Positions 1-12,400 of a stretch of 64,000 nucleotides of DNA are shown one piece after another. Each line of letters starts with the position of its first letter. Positions within the stretch are counted from its first letter, which is position 1. The notes below the pieces were generated by a model, which was not told the DNA's origin, did no database searches, and saw only the letters and a program-made list of their open reading frames with translations. The position numbers and the translations under genes were made by a program. Origin of the DNA: Hibiscus mutabilis (lineage: Eukaryota > Streptophyta > Magnoliopsida > Malvales > Malvaceae); assembly GCA_019671005.1 (NCBI GenBank), contig CM033714.1, positions 54,669,741 through 54,733,740 on the forward strand, given 5' to 3'.

Positions 1-1233
1 AAACATAGTTGGATCAAGGATCGGAGCAAGAGGTGTTTTTGAAGCAAGTCACATTCCCTATATGTATTGTTAATCTAGTCCTTGAAATTTTAGGATGGTG
101 GCAAAATAGCTAGACTAGTCACATATGCCCATTTGGGTGTGTATAAGTCATGCTTGCATTGTAATAATGCTTAAGACTCTAAATGGCTTTTTAGCATGGC
201 TAAAATGCATCAGTGGCACTAAAAGGTAAAAACCTAGTAAATGGTTTCAGATGGCTCTAAAAATTGGCATGCTTGTAGATTATATGGCTTAAATCTTGCT
301 GGTAAAATTTGTTGTATTTGGAAATCGTTCAATAGGTCAAATTGATTAAAAACCAGATGAAATTTTATCATTACAATACAGGGCGTACCGATATAGGTCA
401 AGCTATTTCGGTACGGCCTTGCATATTTGGTCGATCAAAACATAGGTTAACTAAAGTGTACCGATATGAGCTAAGACGTTTCGGTACAGAAATTGACAGT
501 AAGGTTGAGGAATTTAGTCATATCAATACGACCTTTGGGTGTATCAAAATAGGTCAACCATGGTCAATTCGTATCGATATAGCCCTAGCTATATCAAAAC
601 ATGTAAGGACTTTGGCAGATGAAACTTGAAACTGTGCACATCGGTATTGATACGGCCCTAGCTGTATCGAAATAGTAGTTAGAGGACAAGTCAAAGTTGG
701 TCAACCCGTATTAATACGAATCAACCTATATCAAAACGAGATTTGACAGTCTCAAATTGTAAGTTAATCTGTGCAAGCCCGTATCGATACAGCCTTTGGT
801 GTTTAGGTACAGATTCAGTTAATTATGTTAAAAGGCTAAGAATATAGTTTGAAAAGTTTACAAATTGATCACTAAATATTGTATGATTTAATTGAGTCAG
901 TTAGTGAACCCCAAATGTTATGAAAATTTGTATGAACCCTAATTATGAGATGAATTACATAGAGACATAGTTAATTCTTAAGGAGGACCCTTAAAATTTA
1001 GGAATTACAGTTTAGTCCCTAAAATTTGCAAAAGTTTAAAATTGATCCCTAGATTGTAAATCCAAGCATCGTATTGAGTTTGTAACCTATCGTACTAATT
1101 ATGCGTGGTTGGTCAAGCAAGTTATTGATTGATTATCGAGTTGTGATTCAATCTTATCGTTTTGATTATCGTTTGGTTCACCGGTAGCATTCTCTGACCT
1201 GGTTATCTACTAGACCGGGTGGGGGATGTTACA
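1..1233 (+). mobile_element. Long-LTR gypsy LTR (D), 3' part only
   Basis: The segment ends in GGGGGATGTTACA, the type of terminus seen on the other long LTRs here (F ends GGGTGTTACA), and then switches abruptly to the reverse-strand gag of element A. The start lies outside the window. There is no coding region. It carries a degenerate array of TATCGATA-like units. Orientation is probably plus, judged only from the terminal sequence; a TSD cannot be tested because the left end is missing. Confidence 0.6.
380..835. repeat. Degenerate array of TATCGATACGG-like units
   Basis: Palindrome-like words such as TACCGATATAG, TTTCGGTACGG, GTATCGATATAG and GTATCGATACAG recur about every 40-80 bp, often followed by GCC. 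The array lies inside LTR D. A related set (TACCGGTAC, GTATCGATAC) occurs in LTR E near 14955-15140. The role is unknown. Confidence 0.6.
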
Positions 1234-2246
1234 GACTCCCCAACCAAAATTTGGATGTTGCCGCCACCCTAGGTTGTAGGTGTTGGAGTAGGGATTTTTG
1301 TTGGGGTTGGTGTTCTCTACGTAGCATCTAGATTCTTATTGTTGGGGGCATTCACTTGACTTATGTTCCCCACCACAGTGCTCACAAGTTTATTGCACTA
1401 CCTTGGCCTCTCGGACATTAGATGTCACTTGCATGTTCTTGAGCAGGTTATTTTTTACACAAAGTTCCATTGGTTAACGAGTAGATCATCATCCTCGTAG
1501 GTGCATTGATGCCATTATAGAATATCAAGATCTATAGCCAATCATGGAATCCAAGGATCAAACGCTTGCGTAGCATATCTTTATATTTGTCCCAACATTC
1601 GTACATGGATTCATCATCATATTGTGAGAATGAGATGATGTCGCTCCGCTTCTAATTGTGCACATTAGGTGGATCATATCTGTGTAGAAACTTGTTACAC
1701 AAGTCATCTAGGATGTAATAGATCCTAAGGAACAAGTCTTCAAACCCTAGGTTGATCTCGTAAGGAGTAGGAAAATAACTTGAGTCTCAATGCATCATCA
1801 GGAATCCCTGGTTGTCAAAAGTAGTCACAAACTTCTAGAAAAGCTTAAATATGCTCTCGAGCATCCTCTCTTGCTGATCCTCCAAATTGTCCAATGGAGT
1901 TGAGCATGTTGAACATAACATGCTTTAGGTCAAAGTGAGTTGTCCCTAGATCTGGTACAATAATAGATAGGTTGAGGTTGTTGATAACGGGCTCAATATG
2001 CATTCTTATGGGCCTTCTAGGTCTAGCAGGTGGTTGATCCTCCAGTTGTTCTTGGCCATTATTTCGAGCCACGTCAATGACTCCATGTCCACCAACTGGT
2101 TGTATATCGTGATTACGCGTGTTCTCATAGTCGTCTCTGTCATTCTCATTCACCATATTCTTTTTCTCTCTGCGTAAATTCTTCAAAGATCTTTTGATCT
2201 CTAGGTTGAATGGAAGAATAGGATCCGAGGTAGACCTTCTAGTCAT
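1234..2246 (-). pseudogene. Athila-type gag fragment (element A)
   Basis: Minus-strand gag of a Ty3/gypsy Athila-like element. The best open stretch is 2246 to 1845 (133 codons, starting MTRRSTSDP). It has the segment FDLKHVMFNMLNSIGQFGG, closely matching the equivalent gag segment of element K. Further left, the broken frames still read DDLCNKFLHRYDPPN and SDIISFSQYDDE, typical of the retrotransposon gag domain. A stop at 1845 and further frame breaks make it non-functional. It starts about 105 bp after its PBS, as expected, and is cut at 1233/1234 by LTR D, so protease and pol are not in the window. Confidence 0.85.
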
Positions 2247-2350
2247 GAACTAGAACGTACTTGAGAAAACCAAATAAAAACAAAGAAAAAAATTAAATGT
2301 AAATAAAATAAAATCCTAAGTGCAATTACAACGTAATTATCAATTGTCAA

Positions 2351-2368
2351 TACCCAACAACGGCTCTA
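2351..2368 (-). other. Degenerate primer-binding site of element A
   Basis: On the minus strand this reads TAGAGCCGTTGTTGGGTA, a decayed version of the TGGCGCCGTTGCCGGGGA site found intact in element K. It lies about 10 bp downstream of the LTR end, as in K. Confidence 0.7.
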
Positions 2369-2377
2369 AAAACTTTA

Positions 2378-3774
2378 TGCTTGTCAAATAGTGATGCACT
2401 TTAGAGTAAGTATACTCATCGAATCAAGTAATAAAGTGATAACTAGAGTGTCAAACCCACGAGGATTGGATCAATAACTACAAAGTTATTGAACCTAAAA
2501 ATATGTTTGCAAGTATTGGATGGCATCAGTTTATTAAAACTAAAAACAATTAAACTAGAGAAAGCAATGATTAAGATGAACAAGTGTTGCGGCAAATAAT
2601 GAATAATTATGGAAGCTGGGATTATTGCTAAGGATATATGCTTGATTACTTATTTCAATGCTATAGCAATTGGCAATACATGTCTGCATAAACCACTAAG
2701 ATCTTTATCTATTTGACATGATTTTCTAAAGAATTTATGACTCTTTCGATGCCTAGAAGTTAATAATGTTGAAGCTAAGGTAATACATGTCTGCGTGAAC
2801 CCTAACAACTATATCATTTGTTTAAGAACTCCCTTTTAGTCATTGAAACCCTAAACTTATGTCTAAGCCAGATTAAGACTAAGTTAACAGCTTAGCCCCA
2901 CTATTCACGTTTGTATAACCTAACTCTCTCGGTATTAAGCCATAGATCAATAGTTAAAAGACCTCTATCGATAGCTCTAACAATAACTACGCATGAAGAA
3001 CGATAAACATAATAGATAAAGGGAAAAGAACTATAGCATTAAATAAAATAATCAAAAAATAAAATCATGAGAAGCAATAATCCCAACTAAAGTATTTAAC
3101 TATCGTCTAAGCCTAAAACATCTATAATAAAAATATTAAAGTACGACAATTTATCAAGCAAGGAAAACAAAAGAGCCGAGCTTCCTCGACAAACTCCCTT
3201 CGTGTCATCCAACTGTTGTTGTAGGTCTCTCACTCCGTCAACCCCTCTCAATGGCTTTTGTCGTGAAGAGATTTCTCTAGCTTGCACCTAGTGGTTCACT
3301 GCAAGCTTCAGACTAAGACTGTTGTCTGTAATTGTGCTCCCTTGAATTGGTGCCCAAGTCTCTCTTATATAGGCAGTGAAACTAGGGATTTAGAACCCTA
3401 AAGTGTGTGCAATTCATTAAAGAATGTCATTGATTTCCCGATATACTTAATGTTCCGTATCAGGGAGAAAGTCGACGTGGGTAAAAGTAGATTCATCTCC
3501 AACTCTTTATGCCTCATCAGCTTCAGCCATGAGATCTGCTTCTCATCTACTCCAGCGTTCCTCCAGCATCTTCCAGTATCCTACACATGCACCATAAAAC
3601 ACCACCATTCCCATAAAAAGCACCAATATATATAGCATTAAAGCGCAAATGGTATAACTCCCTCTCTATATGCAAATTGTATACAGTCTAACCTAAATGT
3701 AATTATATGAACTTGAAAGCATGTAGAAGACAAGTAAAAAGGGCATATAAAATAGATCATTTACACACTCGCCA
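2378..3774 (-). mobile_element. 5' LTR of Athila-like element A
   Basis: A 1397-bp LTR read on the minus strand, from TGGCGAGTG at 3774 to GACAAGCA at 2378, followed by the PBS and gag. A minus-strand TATA-like CCTATATAAG lies near 3363-3372. It is homologous along its length to the plus-oriented solo LTR at 4008-5419. It interrupts the protease region of element B; the next bases, TGTCA at 3775-3779, would be its right TSD. Confidence 0.85.
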
Positions 3775-3796
3775 TGTCACTATACAACTTGTCGAC
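3775..3796 (+). pseudogene. Short piece of element B protease region
   Basis: A 22-bp remnant between LTR A and LTR T1. Joined in frame to 6394 after removal of T1 and one TSD copy, it reads Q-L-V-D then Q-S-N-V-Y-P, a conserved block in the Athila protease domain. This shows T1 inserted into B's pol. Confidence 0.75.
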
Positions 3797-6388
3797 TGAT
3801 AGCTCTTTAAAGAGCATGGTTTTCCCTCGATTTATAGGTCTTATTGTCCCCACATTAACAATCATTGCATCCATTTCAGCATTTTTATGTCTATTTCTGC
3901 ATATTTTCTTAGTTTCAATGGCTTGTATTTTGTATATTCTGCCTATTTTTTCCTTGTTGACATTGCATTGCTAATGTCTCTACAGAGGTTATTTTTACCA
4001 CTATAGCTGACGAGTGCGCAAATGTTCTATTTTACATGCCCTTAATCCTTGTCTTTTGCATGTTTTGACCCTATTTAGCTTGCATTTAGGTTAGAATGTA
4101 TATCCTTGCATGTAGATAGGGAGTTTCACCACCTGTGCTTAAATTGTCATATATATTGGTGCTTTTCATAGAAAGGTGATGCTTTGTGGTGTATGTGCAG
4201 GACGCTGGTGGATGCTAGAGGAAAGCTGGAGCAGAAGAAGTACAGATCGCATGGCTAGAGCTGATGATGCATAAAGAGTTGGAGATGAATCTACCTTTTT
4301 CCCACGTGGACTTTCTCCCAGATACGCAACATTAAATGAAGCGAGAAACAATTGGCTTTCTTTAATGAAGCTACACAACTTTAGGGTACCAAAGCCTTAG
4401 TTTTGCCGCCTATATAAAGAAGAATTTGACACTACTCAAAGGGAGACGATCGATAGAGAAGCACGATTCAGACGACAGTCCTAGTCTGAGCTTACGGAGA
4501 ACCACCAGGGCAAAGCTAGACGATTCTCCTCAACAAACGATGCTATTGAGAGAGGCTGAAGGAGAGGAGGCCTACAACACAGTTGAATAGCTTGAAGGGA
4601 TCTTTGTAGAGGACGTTCGACTCTTCTTATCTTGTTTGATAAATTGTCATACTTTATACTTTTAAGTATGGTTTCTTTAGACTCAGACATGAGCTAAACT
4701 CTTTTAGTTGGGATTATTGCGTCCTAGGATTTTATGTTTTGATTATTTTGTTTCAATGCTTTAGTTATTTTTATCTTCATCTATTATGTTCATGTTCTTA
4801 ATATGTAGTTAATTGTAATAGCTATTCGAAAGAGGCTTGTTAACTATTGATCGGTGGCTTAATATTTGAGAGAGTTAAGTTAAACAAACATGAACAGTGG
4901 GGCTAAGCGATCAACTTAGTCTTAATCTGGCTTAGACATAAGTTTAGAGTTTCAACGACTAAAAAAGAGTTTTTAACAAATAATAGAGTAGTTAGGATTA
5001 ACACAGACATGTATCACCTTAATTACAAAGTTATTAACTTCTAGGCATCGAGAGAGTTAGAAGTTCTTTAGAAAATCATGTTGAGTAGATGAAGAAATTA
5101 AGGGTTTATGTAGACATGTATTGCTCATCGCTATAGCATTGAGGTAGATAATCAAGCATATATCCTTAGCAATAATCCCAACCTTCATAATTAATTATTA
5201 AGTCACTACAGTTGTTTGTCTTTATCATAGTTATCTATATATTAGTCAATTTTAGTTTACTTAATTCAACATCCACCTATACTTGCAAACATATTCCTAA
5301 GTACGATAATTTCGTATTTATTAATCTAATCCTCGTGGGTTTGTCACTCTACTTTCACTTTATTACTTGATATGACGAGTATACTTGCTCTAAAGTGCAT
5401 CACTATTCGACTATCATCAACAGCCAGTTTGACACTACATCTGCCAACTGTCCAGTCTGCTTGAGGATAAGGATGAATATGCCAGCTGTCCATTCTGTTT
5501 CAACAAATTTATACGATGTTGAGCACGCAAATAACCTATAGGACAGGTGTCATTCCTTAGGTGGCCTATATAAAGGCTATTTTGGAGATCTAAGGTGAAG
5601 TAAGGCAGATCTATCCAAGGAAATAAGGAATCAAGTGCTAAATTAAGGAAATATCTTGTTATCTTCTTAAACTTCTCTTTATTTTGATGTTGTTTTGGAG
5701 ATTTACTTGTATTTGTGCTCGTATTGACTATGGTTTAATTTTCTAGAGCTTGTTGAACTTGTTTAAACTATTTTCTTAGTTTAATATATCTCAATGTTAG
5801 CTTTTCCGTAAACTTTAATTGTTGGATTTGATTTATGTTTTGCATGAGAGTTTTAAAACAAGTCACTGACATCGACAGATGTAGTGACAAGTTAGATTAA
5901 CAGTTTTTGTAATGAAAGTTGTCTAGATGCAACGAAAGTTGGTCCACTCATTCAAGGGTCGTTACACTTGACTTACAACGAAAATTGAAGGCAATCTTCT
6001 TACTTGAGTCGATAGTTGAAGGTTAAATGGAAGTTAACACTCAAGCTGACTACTACATCGCTGATTAAACAAATCCTTAATCCTCAAAGTGCACTTGATC
6101 TTTCTACCAAGTCGAGCCAAAGAGATCCAAGCTTTAACTCATTAATGTCTATCTTTTATTACTCTATGTTATTGCTACCACATTAAATCATTTACTCTTC
6201 GTTCTATATAACTATTGCAACCATCATTGCACCCACTACTACTTTTACAATATTGTATTGTAGTCACATAAGTATAAATGTAATACACCATCCTCGTGGG
6301 ATTGATATTCAAACAAGATTTCCTTGTTTCTATTCTTGCATCGATAGTGTATCTTACACTAAAAAGTGTGACGTTTTCACACCTATCA
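3797..6388 (+). mobile_element. Solo LTR T1 (Athila-like), with nested solo LTR
   Basis: The LTR runs from TGATAGCTC to CACCTATCA and is flanked by a perfect 5-bp TSD, TCGAC (3792-3796 and 6389-6393). About 1.18 kb remain after removing the nested 4008-5419 LTR. A TATA box (TATATAAAGG, near 5566) supports plus orientation. It is homologous to T2 (49308-50536). There is no internal region, so it is a solo LTR formed by LTR-LTR recombination. Confidence 0.92.
4008..5419 (+). mobile_element. Solo LTR of the A family, nested in T1
   Basis: A 1412-bp LTR from TGACGAGTG to TATCATCA, with near-perfect TSDs ATAGC (4003-4007) and ACAGC (5420-5424). The T2 copy has the uninterrupted target site. A TATA-like CCTATATAAAG lies near 4411. 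It is an inverted homologue of the LTR at 2378-3774. Confidence 0.9.
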
Positions 6389-6393
6389 TCGAC

Positions 6394-6577
6394 CAATCAA
6401 ATGTCTACCCTATGGGAGTTCTGGAGGACATTTTAGTACAAGTCAAAGGACTTGTATTTCTTGTTGATTTCTATGTCCTAGACATGGAAGAAAACAATCC
6501 TGCCAACCGTAATTTGATCTTGCTCAAAGGTCATTCATGAAAACATCTAAGAAAAATATCAATGTGCATGATGGTAC
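6394..6577 (+). pseudogene. Athila-like protease domain fragment (element B)
   Basis: Translation gives the flap-side half of an Athila aspartic protease domain: GVLEDILVQVKGLVFLVDF, then YVLDMEE. In element K the homologous stretch is KIEDILVKFDKFIFPTDF. The frame then breaks (LLKGHS, stop at 6538-6540). The catalytic DLGAS part would lie upstream and is not in the window. LTR T1 cuts it on the left and LTR J on the right (at GGTAC, 6573-6577). Confidence 0.85.
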
Positions 6578-7689
6578 TGATACATGCATGAGAGAGGTGA
6601 AACAATGGATCTTAGACAAGAAGATGAAGTTGTTCTTGAAGTTTGGAAAATCAGCCTATTTGCGGCGAATTTTCCAATGGGATCCAAACCATCTTGGGTA
6701 GAGTTGTCTTCTAACTATTGATCATCATCCAGTTAACTTTCCAACGCATATTAAAACGCATCAATCGAACATCAGGAGCTCAAGATATGTTTGTTTTACT
6801 GAAGACTAAGCATGCAAAAAATTAGATACGAGATTATTACAGGATTTTGTAAAATTCAACCCAAAAGATAACATGTATAAGGCTTTGGACGAATTAGACT
6901 TAGCCCAACTTGATCATTAACATTTAAATTATGCTTTTAGGGTTTTATATACTTTAGGAACCAACCACCCTTCTCTTAAGCCATTACATCAAGTCCAATT
7001 TAATGGACCGCATTTCTTTGTTATTTTTATTCATTAGAAGAGTTTGTGCTTCGTTAGGAATACTCTATTTGTAAGCCATCCTTCCCCTATAAAAGGATGA
7101 GCACACCTTCATTATTTTACACACAGATTTGAGATTTGAGAATTTAATGAAAGTATTCTTTGAGTACGTGTTTGCAAGTGTCGGTAGACTTGTTCCTTTT
7201 GAAGTCATCTTCAACGTTTCAACTAGTTTGTGCGAGGGAGAATCTTCGCACTCTAGGTTGCCTATCTAATCGTGGGTAGGAGGGTCAGTTTTAAGCCATA
7301 TCACAGAGTTTGCCTAGTTAATTGCAACTAGTAGGGTTCCTCGGGCATCTCTTCAATTCCACAAGCCATAATCATCTTCTTTAAACTTCCTCCATTGCAC
7401 CATCATCATCAATTCAAATCTAAAAATTTTAGATTTGTTTTTCTATCCTTTAATTTTATATTTTTTAATCTTTTTTGTTTATTCCTTGTTTATTTCCATC
7501 TAATCTTTCTTCTTCACATCGTTTCTTTAATTTCTAGTTCTTATTTTCAAAATTTTCAAGAAATACCATTGTATATCCTCTTGAAAATTCAAGAAATTCC
7601 TATTTCAATCCCTTTGTTGAGTTTAACGCCTTAGGCTTGCTTCCAAGTGATCTAGTGAGTTTTCTAAGGTGATAGCAAGCCCCCTATCA
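6578..7689 (+). mobile_element. Solo LTR J (Athila-like)
   Basis: A 1112-bp segment TGATACATG to CCCCCTATCA with a perfect TSD GGTAC (6573-6577 and 7690-7694). Removing it and one TSD joins the host reading frame as V-H-D-G-T-L-T-M-E-F-D-G, the expected end of the protease domain. A TATA-like CCCTATAAAAGG near 7086 gives plus orientation. No coding sequence is recognised inside. Confidence 0.92.
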
Positions 7690-7985
7690 GGTACACTTAC
7701 CATGGAATTCGATGGAGAAATCATAAAGTTTAACATCTATGATACCATGAAATATCCTATGTTGCATGTTCTTTATTTGCTTTGAATATTACTAATCCTT
7801 TTGATGCAAGACATTTCACATCCATCTTATCAAAAAGTTGATATTGATTCGGGAATCAATCCAACCAATGTTGAACCTCTCGACAAGCCTATCCTTGCCA
7901 TTCATCCCGACAAACCTCCTGACGAACATCTTCTAGCCACAATATGAAGAATAAAGGAAGTCACGTCTAGCCAAAGACTTTAAAC
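7690..7985 (+). pseudogene. End of protease region joined to post-pol sequence of element B
   Basis: The left part encodes GTLTMEFDGEIIKFNIYD, the end of an Athila protease domain and its linker. The frame then decays. By about 7985 the sequence is CGTGGGAGGCAACCCATGA, which in Athila-like elements normally lies just past pol. RT, RNase H and integrase (normally about 3 kb) are absent, so B has lost nearly all of pol by internal deletion. The junction lies roughly between 7800 and 7960. Confidence 0.7.
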
Positions 7986-9427
7986 AAAAGTACTTCGTGG
8001 GAGGCAACCCATGATTTTATTTTTTTCATTATTTATATGAAGTTTTACTATTTTTTTTCTTTTTTGGTATAAGAAGTAGCACTCATGGAAAAAGACGCTA
8101 AACAAAAGCAATCCACGATTGTTTAGACGTGCCCACGCTTGTTTTCCCATCCTTGCCATAAACCATCACATGCCGAATAAAGGAGCATTCTTTTCCCTAA
8201 AAACTTTTATTGTTTTATTTTATGCACGATGATTTTAGAACATTAGGGACAATGTTCAGTTTACGTATAGGGGTGGAGGCTTTTGGTTGAAATTTTTTGT
8301 TGGAATCTTTCTTAGTTTGCCGAAGTTAATAGGAAGAAAAATGTAAATTTCATGCTTATTGATAACTTAGAAAAATTCATTTAACTTTGAAAATTTTTCT
8401 TAGAATCAACATGTTGAATTTTTTTAGATTTGGGATCCCAAAGTAAAAATGAGACTAATATGGGAAGTAAATTAGGATTGATAAGAACTTTTTAGCCTTG
8501 CAGATCATTGCTTGATTAATTGATTCGATGGTTGGATGGATAAAATTGGACACAACATAAGCCACTTTTGTGAGATTTTATCCTAATAAGCATACATCTT
8601 TTATGCTTCATATTTTTCTTTCATTGAGTAAATGTCAAGCTTGATTAGTTTCTTCTAGAACTTACAATGTTATACGTGTTGAGACCGCATAGGATCGAAT
8701 TACTTGAGATGATTACGGCACTTAGGTATGAACCTTGAGCTAAAAAGCCTATCTTGGTAAATATGACCATTAGAGAACCATTTTTGAGCTTAAGCCTATT
8801 GTTTGGAAATTAACCATATTATAAGCCATATCCTTTTTTTTGTTGATTTCTCGATTTGAACCCGTAATTGGAGAACTACAAACTACACTTACTTAGAGAA
8901 AAATCAAGCTAACAAAAAAAGAAAAGGGATAAAATCTTACAAAAAACAAGAAAAAGAAAAAAAATTATCTTGTTTGTTCAAAAAGAAAAAAAAAAGACAA
9001 AAAGTGTGAAAAAATGAATCTTCGTTCTCTCAAAATATCATAAAGCTTGAGGAAAATAAAAAGTGTGAGTTCTTCAATTCAAAAAGCCCCAAAGTTTTTC
9101 TCATCATACCTTTTCCCTAGCCCCATGACAACCACATTCAAAGACCTTTTGCTCTTGTAATTCGGCCTAACTTAGTGTGGAGATGTGATATATTTGCAAG
9201 CCTATGGTAATATTATTTTACATACTTTGACTTGAGTGTTGTTGTCCCTTAAACACCTTGAGCGAAATTAAGTGAATCCTTTGTGATAATTAATTAGGTG
9301 ATTATTAGCTTGGGCTTTATTGCAATCATGGACTTATTACTTCTCTTATCCTTTCCATTTACCAAAAGACCCTAAATTTTTAATTTCAGTATGCTTGAGG
9401 ACAAGCAAAATAAGTGTGGGGGATATA
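7986..9427 (+). other. Non-coding 3' internal region of element B
   Basis: T-rich then A-rich non-coding sequence (A-tract at about 8930-9000) with no convincing ORF. An ORF in the env position is not recognisable. It ends with GAGGACAAGCAAAATAAG and a PPT, the usual lead-in to an Athila 3' LTR. Confidence 0.65.
9412..9427 (+). other. Polypurine tract of element B
   Basis: AAGTGTGGGGGATATA directly precedes the LTR start TGATAAGTC. It is comparable to GAGTTTGGGGGTG in front of the 3' LTR of element K. Confidence 0.8.
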
Positions 9428-12400
9428 TGATAAGTCTAATATTTGCCTATTTTTCAAAGACATATACCTATATTTTAGTGTTTTAATCCAACTATAAATC
9501 CATGTTTTAACAAGTATTTGTTTTTTCTAGGGATTTTGACAGCTAAAGGATAATACATGCTTAAAAAAGAAGTTTTAGTTAGATTTGGATTCTAAGGAGC
9601 ACTTAACACAAGAAGATGAATTCTACTTCAAGTTGAACTTTCACTTTTATATTATATTTGAAGTACGATGGAGTTTTAAATTAAATCTTATTATAATTCC
9701 TTCTCTTAAATTAAATCTTATTATAATTCCTTCTCCTAGTTGATGTAAATGACCTCTTGTAACACCCCCTCCCCGGGTTAGCCGTAACCCGGTTCGGGAG
9801 CGTTACCAAAGCGAGAACAAAGCAATAGATAGGTTACTTATCGAACAAGTAACCTTGATATACATGACTTGTAACGCAAGTAACCTAAACACAACCATTC
9901 AAAACTTACAAGCAATCCACGTTAAACAAAACCAACATACTTAGCATGCTAATTTAGGTACTAATTTGTTTCATTTCATACTTATATCCTAAGTTACCAT
10001 TATCATATTACCATTCCATTCAATTCACATACATCATTCAAACAACAATCACAAGTGTGGCATACGTCACAATAGGTTACTATTAGACATGATTAAACTT
10101 TCATTCTTACAAAAAATTCATGTACTCTATTCGAATGATACAAGGAGATCACTTAACTCATTTCAATTAGCTTACTTGCATCTCAAGATACTACTTATTC
10201 AACCAATTAACATGATCAATACAAAGCATCCATCTTACATTCTTATTACATATTCATACACCTATTCGAACTATAAGGTAATCCCTAATTACATTTCATT
10301 TGTTTCTTTTTCAATCAATACATACTATTTCATGTCATACTTGGTTAGTACATTGTTAATGCATGCTTAAACATACCTTAGCTTCAATCTCAACATTGCC
10401 GAATAATGCCAATAGCCATAAGAACAAATGCATGATCATACCATTTTAGTCTAGCATTCGAATCATACAAGGTTTCATCAAACATTGAATTATTTCATAA
10501 TTTGCGCAGCATTATACTAATTTATATACATATCAACAAGGTTATATATATAGTTTAAGTCATCAAAGTTGGTTACATGATAGGCCCAACAAAATATTGC
10601 ATTTACTAGTTTTAACAACACAACAAAATTCATGATCAAGACTACCTATTACAAGTTCTAGTGCCACCAAACTAGGAGTATACAAAGAGTATGAAATCAT
10701 ACTTTCAAGCTTGCTTCAAGATGTTGCTTTGATCTCAAGATATCCTCTTGATAATGTCTTTAATCTGTTATGGGAAGAATGAAGAGTAGAGTGGTAAGTA
10801 CAAGTTATGTACTTAGTGAGGTAACACTAAGTCTAGCCAATTTCAAGTATACATATCCAAGTTTACATGTATTTCAAAGAATCAAGATCATATCTACATG
10901 ATACATACCATTCGAATTCAAGGAGTAACATAGCCAATCTTTACATATCACACAATCAACATAGCAACATCAATCATATATACCCATATGCTATTCGAAT
11001 ATCTTGCTTAGAAGACAAGCAACCAAATACACCAATTACCAAGTAGGCATTCTTACACAAAGTCATCATCTATACATTTATTTCATGATAAGTAACTAGT
11101 TATACAACCATTCATGTGTCATCTTTCAAGGCAAGGGTGTTCATTCAAGAATCTTACAAAACAAGCAATGTTCACATCACACCACCAAAGCAAACAATGT
11201 TCATTTCAAGTTATTAAGTCATCTTATAACACCCTTGGTATTTAGTTCAATAGATAATCAAATCTTCAACAATATGCACCAAAGTGCCAAAATGCACCGT
11301 CGTGCCAATATGCACCGTAGTGCCAATATGAGCTCAAGATTCCAAGGCATGCCCTCCTATCTATGGAAACTAGCTACCAAGGTTGTTGATTATTCATTTC
11401 ATTCAAGCTTTATACAATTCATCATTCAATACAAGTTTATGCCATTCAAAGGCCAAACCCTTAGGCTTATGGAGTCTTAATTCCCCAAGACAAATCTATC
11501 CATGCCATTCGAATGGCATGAATACAAAGTGGTACCATTGTTCATTTCATTTCAACCAGCCATGTATATCAATCACAAACACATGCATATGTATGCAATG
11601 TGCGTACCTTATTCTCCAAGCAAGCATGCCATTTCTTACCTTTGGCATAAGCAATGCAACATGACAAGCATTTCATTTCATTTGCTTAACACTCAAGTAA
11701 ATAAATAGATCATGGTATCAAACAAGTTGTCATACATGTCATTCTTCCCTTATTTAACCAAATATGTATTAGGTCATGTTACATGGCAATGACATTGAAT
11801 TAAGACAATAACAAGGTTGGTTAGGACCTAGTCTCAACCCTAAGGATAGTTACACTCACAATACTCCTAGCAAATCAATTATCTTGTATCCAAATCCCTT
11901 TGCCTCTAGCTTTGGGATGTCCACTCTTATCTTCCTCTTTCACAAATTTCTGCCCTTGGTCTAGCAAGCATAATACATACAATTCATCAAAACAAGCACA
12001 TAATGTCATACATGTATAGTAGCAATGTTACCACATTTGTACCTAACATTTAGCTACTGTTTTTATGCTTCTTTTAAGCATTTCTTACTTGTTCATCTTT
12101 ATATTGTTATTACCTCATTTTAAGACATAATTGGACAGATTACAATGTCCCAAAACTTTTTTGGAAACAGTTTGCTTCTAGGTGCAAAAAAGTCTCAAAC
12201 TGCCCAGGACACTGCTGCCTGGCAGTTTGCACACTTTTCCTTAAAATGGTCATATCTTTTAATCCGTACGTCAGAATTTCGATTACTATACACCGTTGGA
12301 AAGCTAACAAAATTTTATATATGATCATATAAGGCTTGCATTTTATTTCTTAGCCAATTAATACATTTTATTGTTCAAAGACATGGCATTTACACTATCT

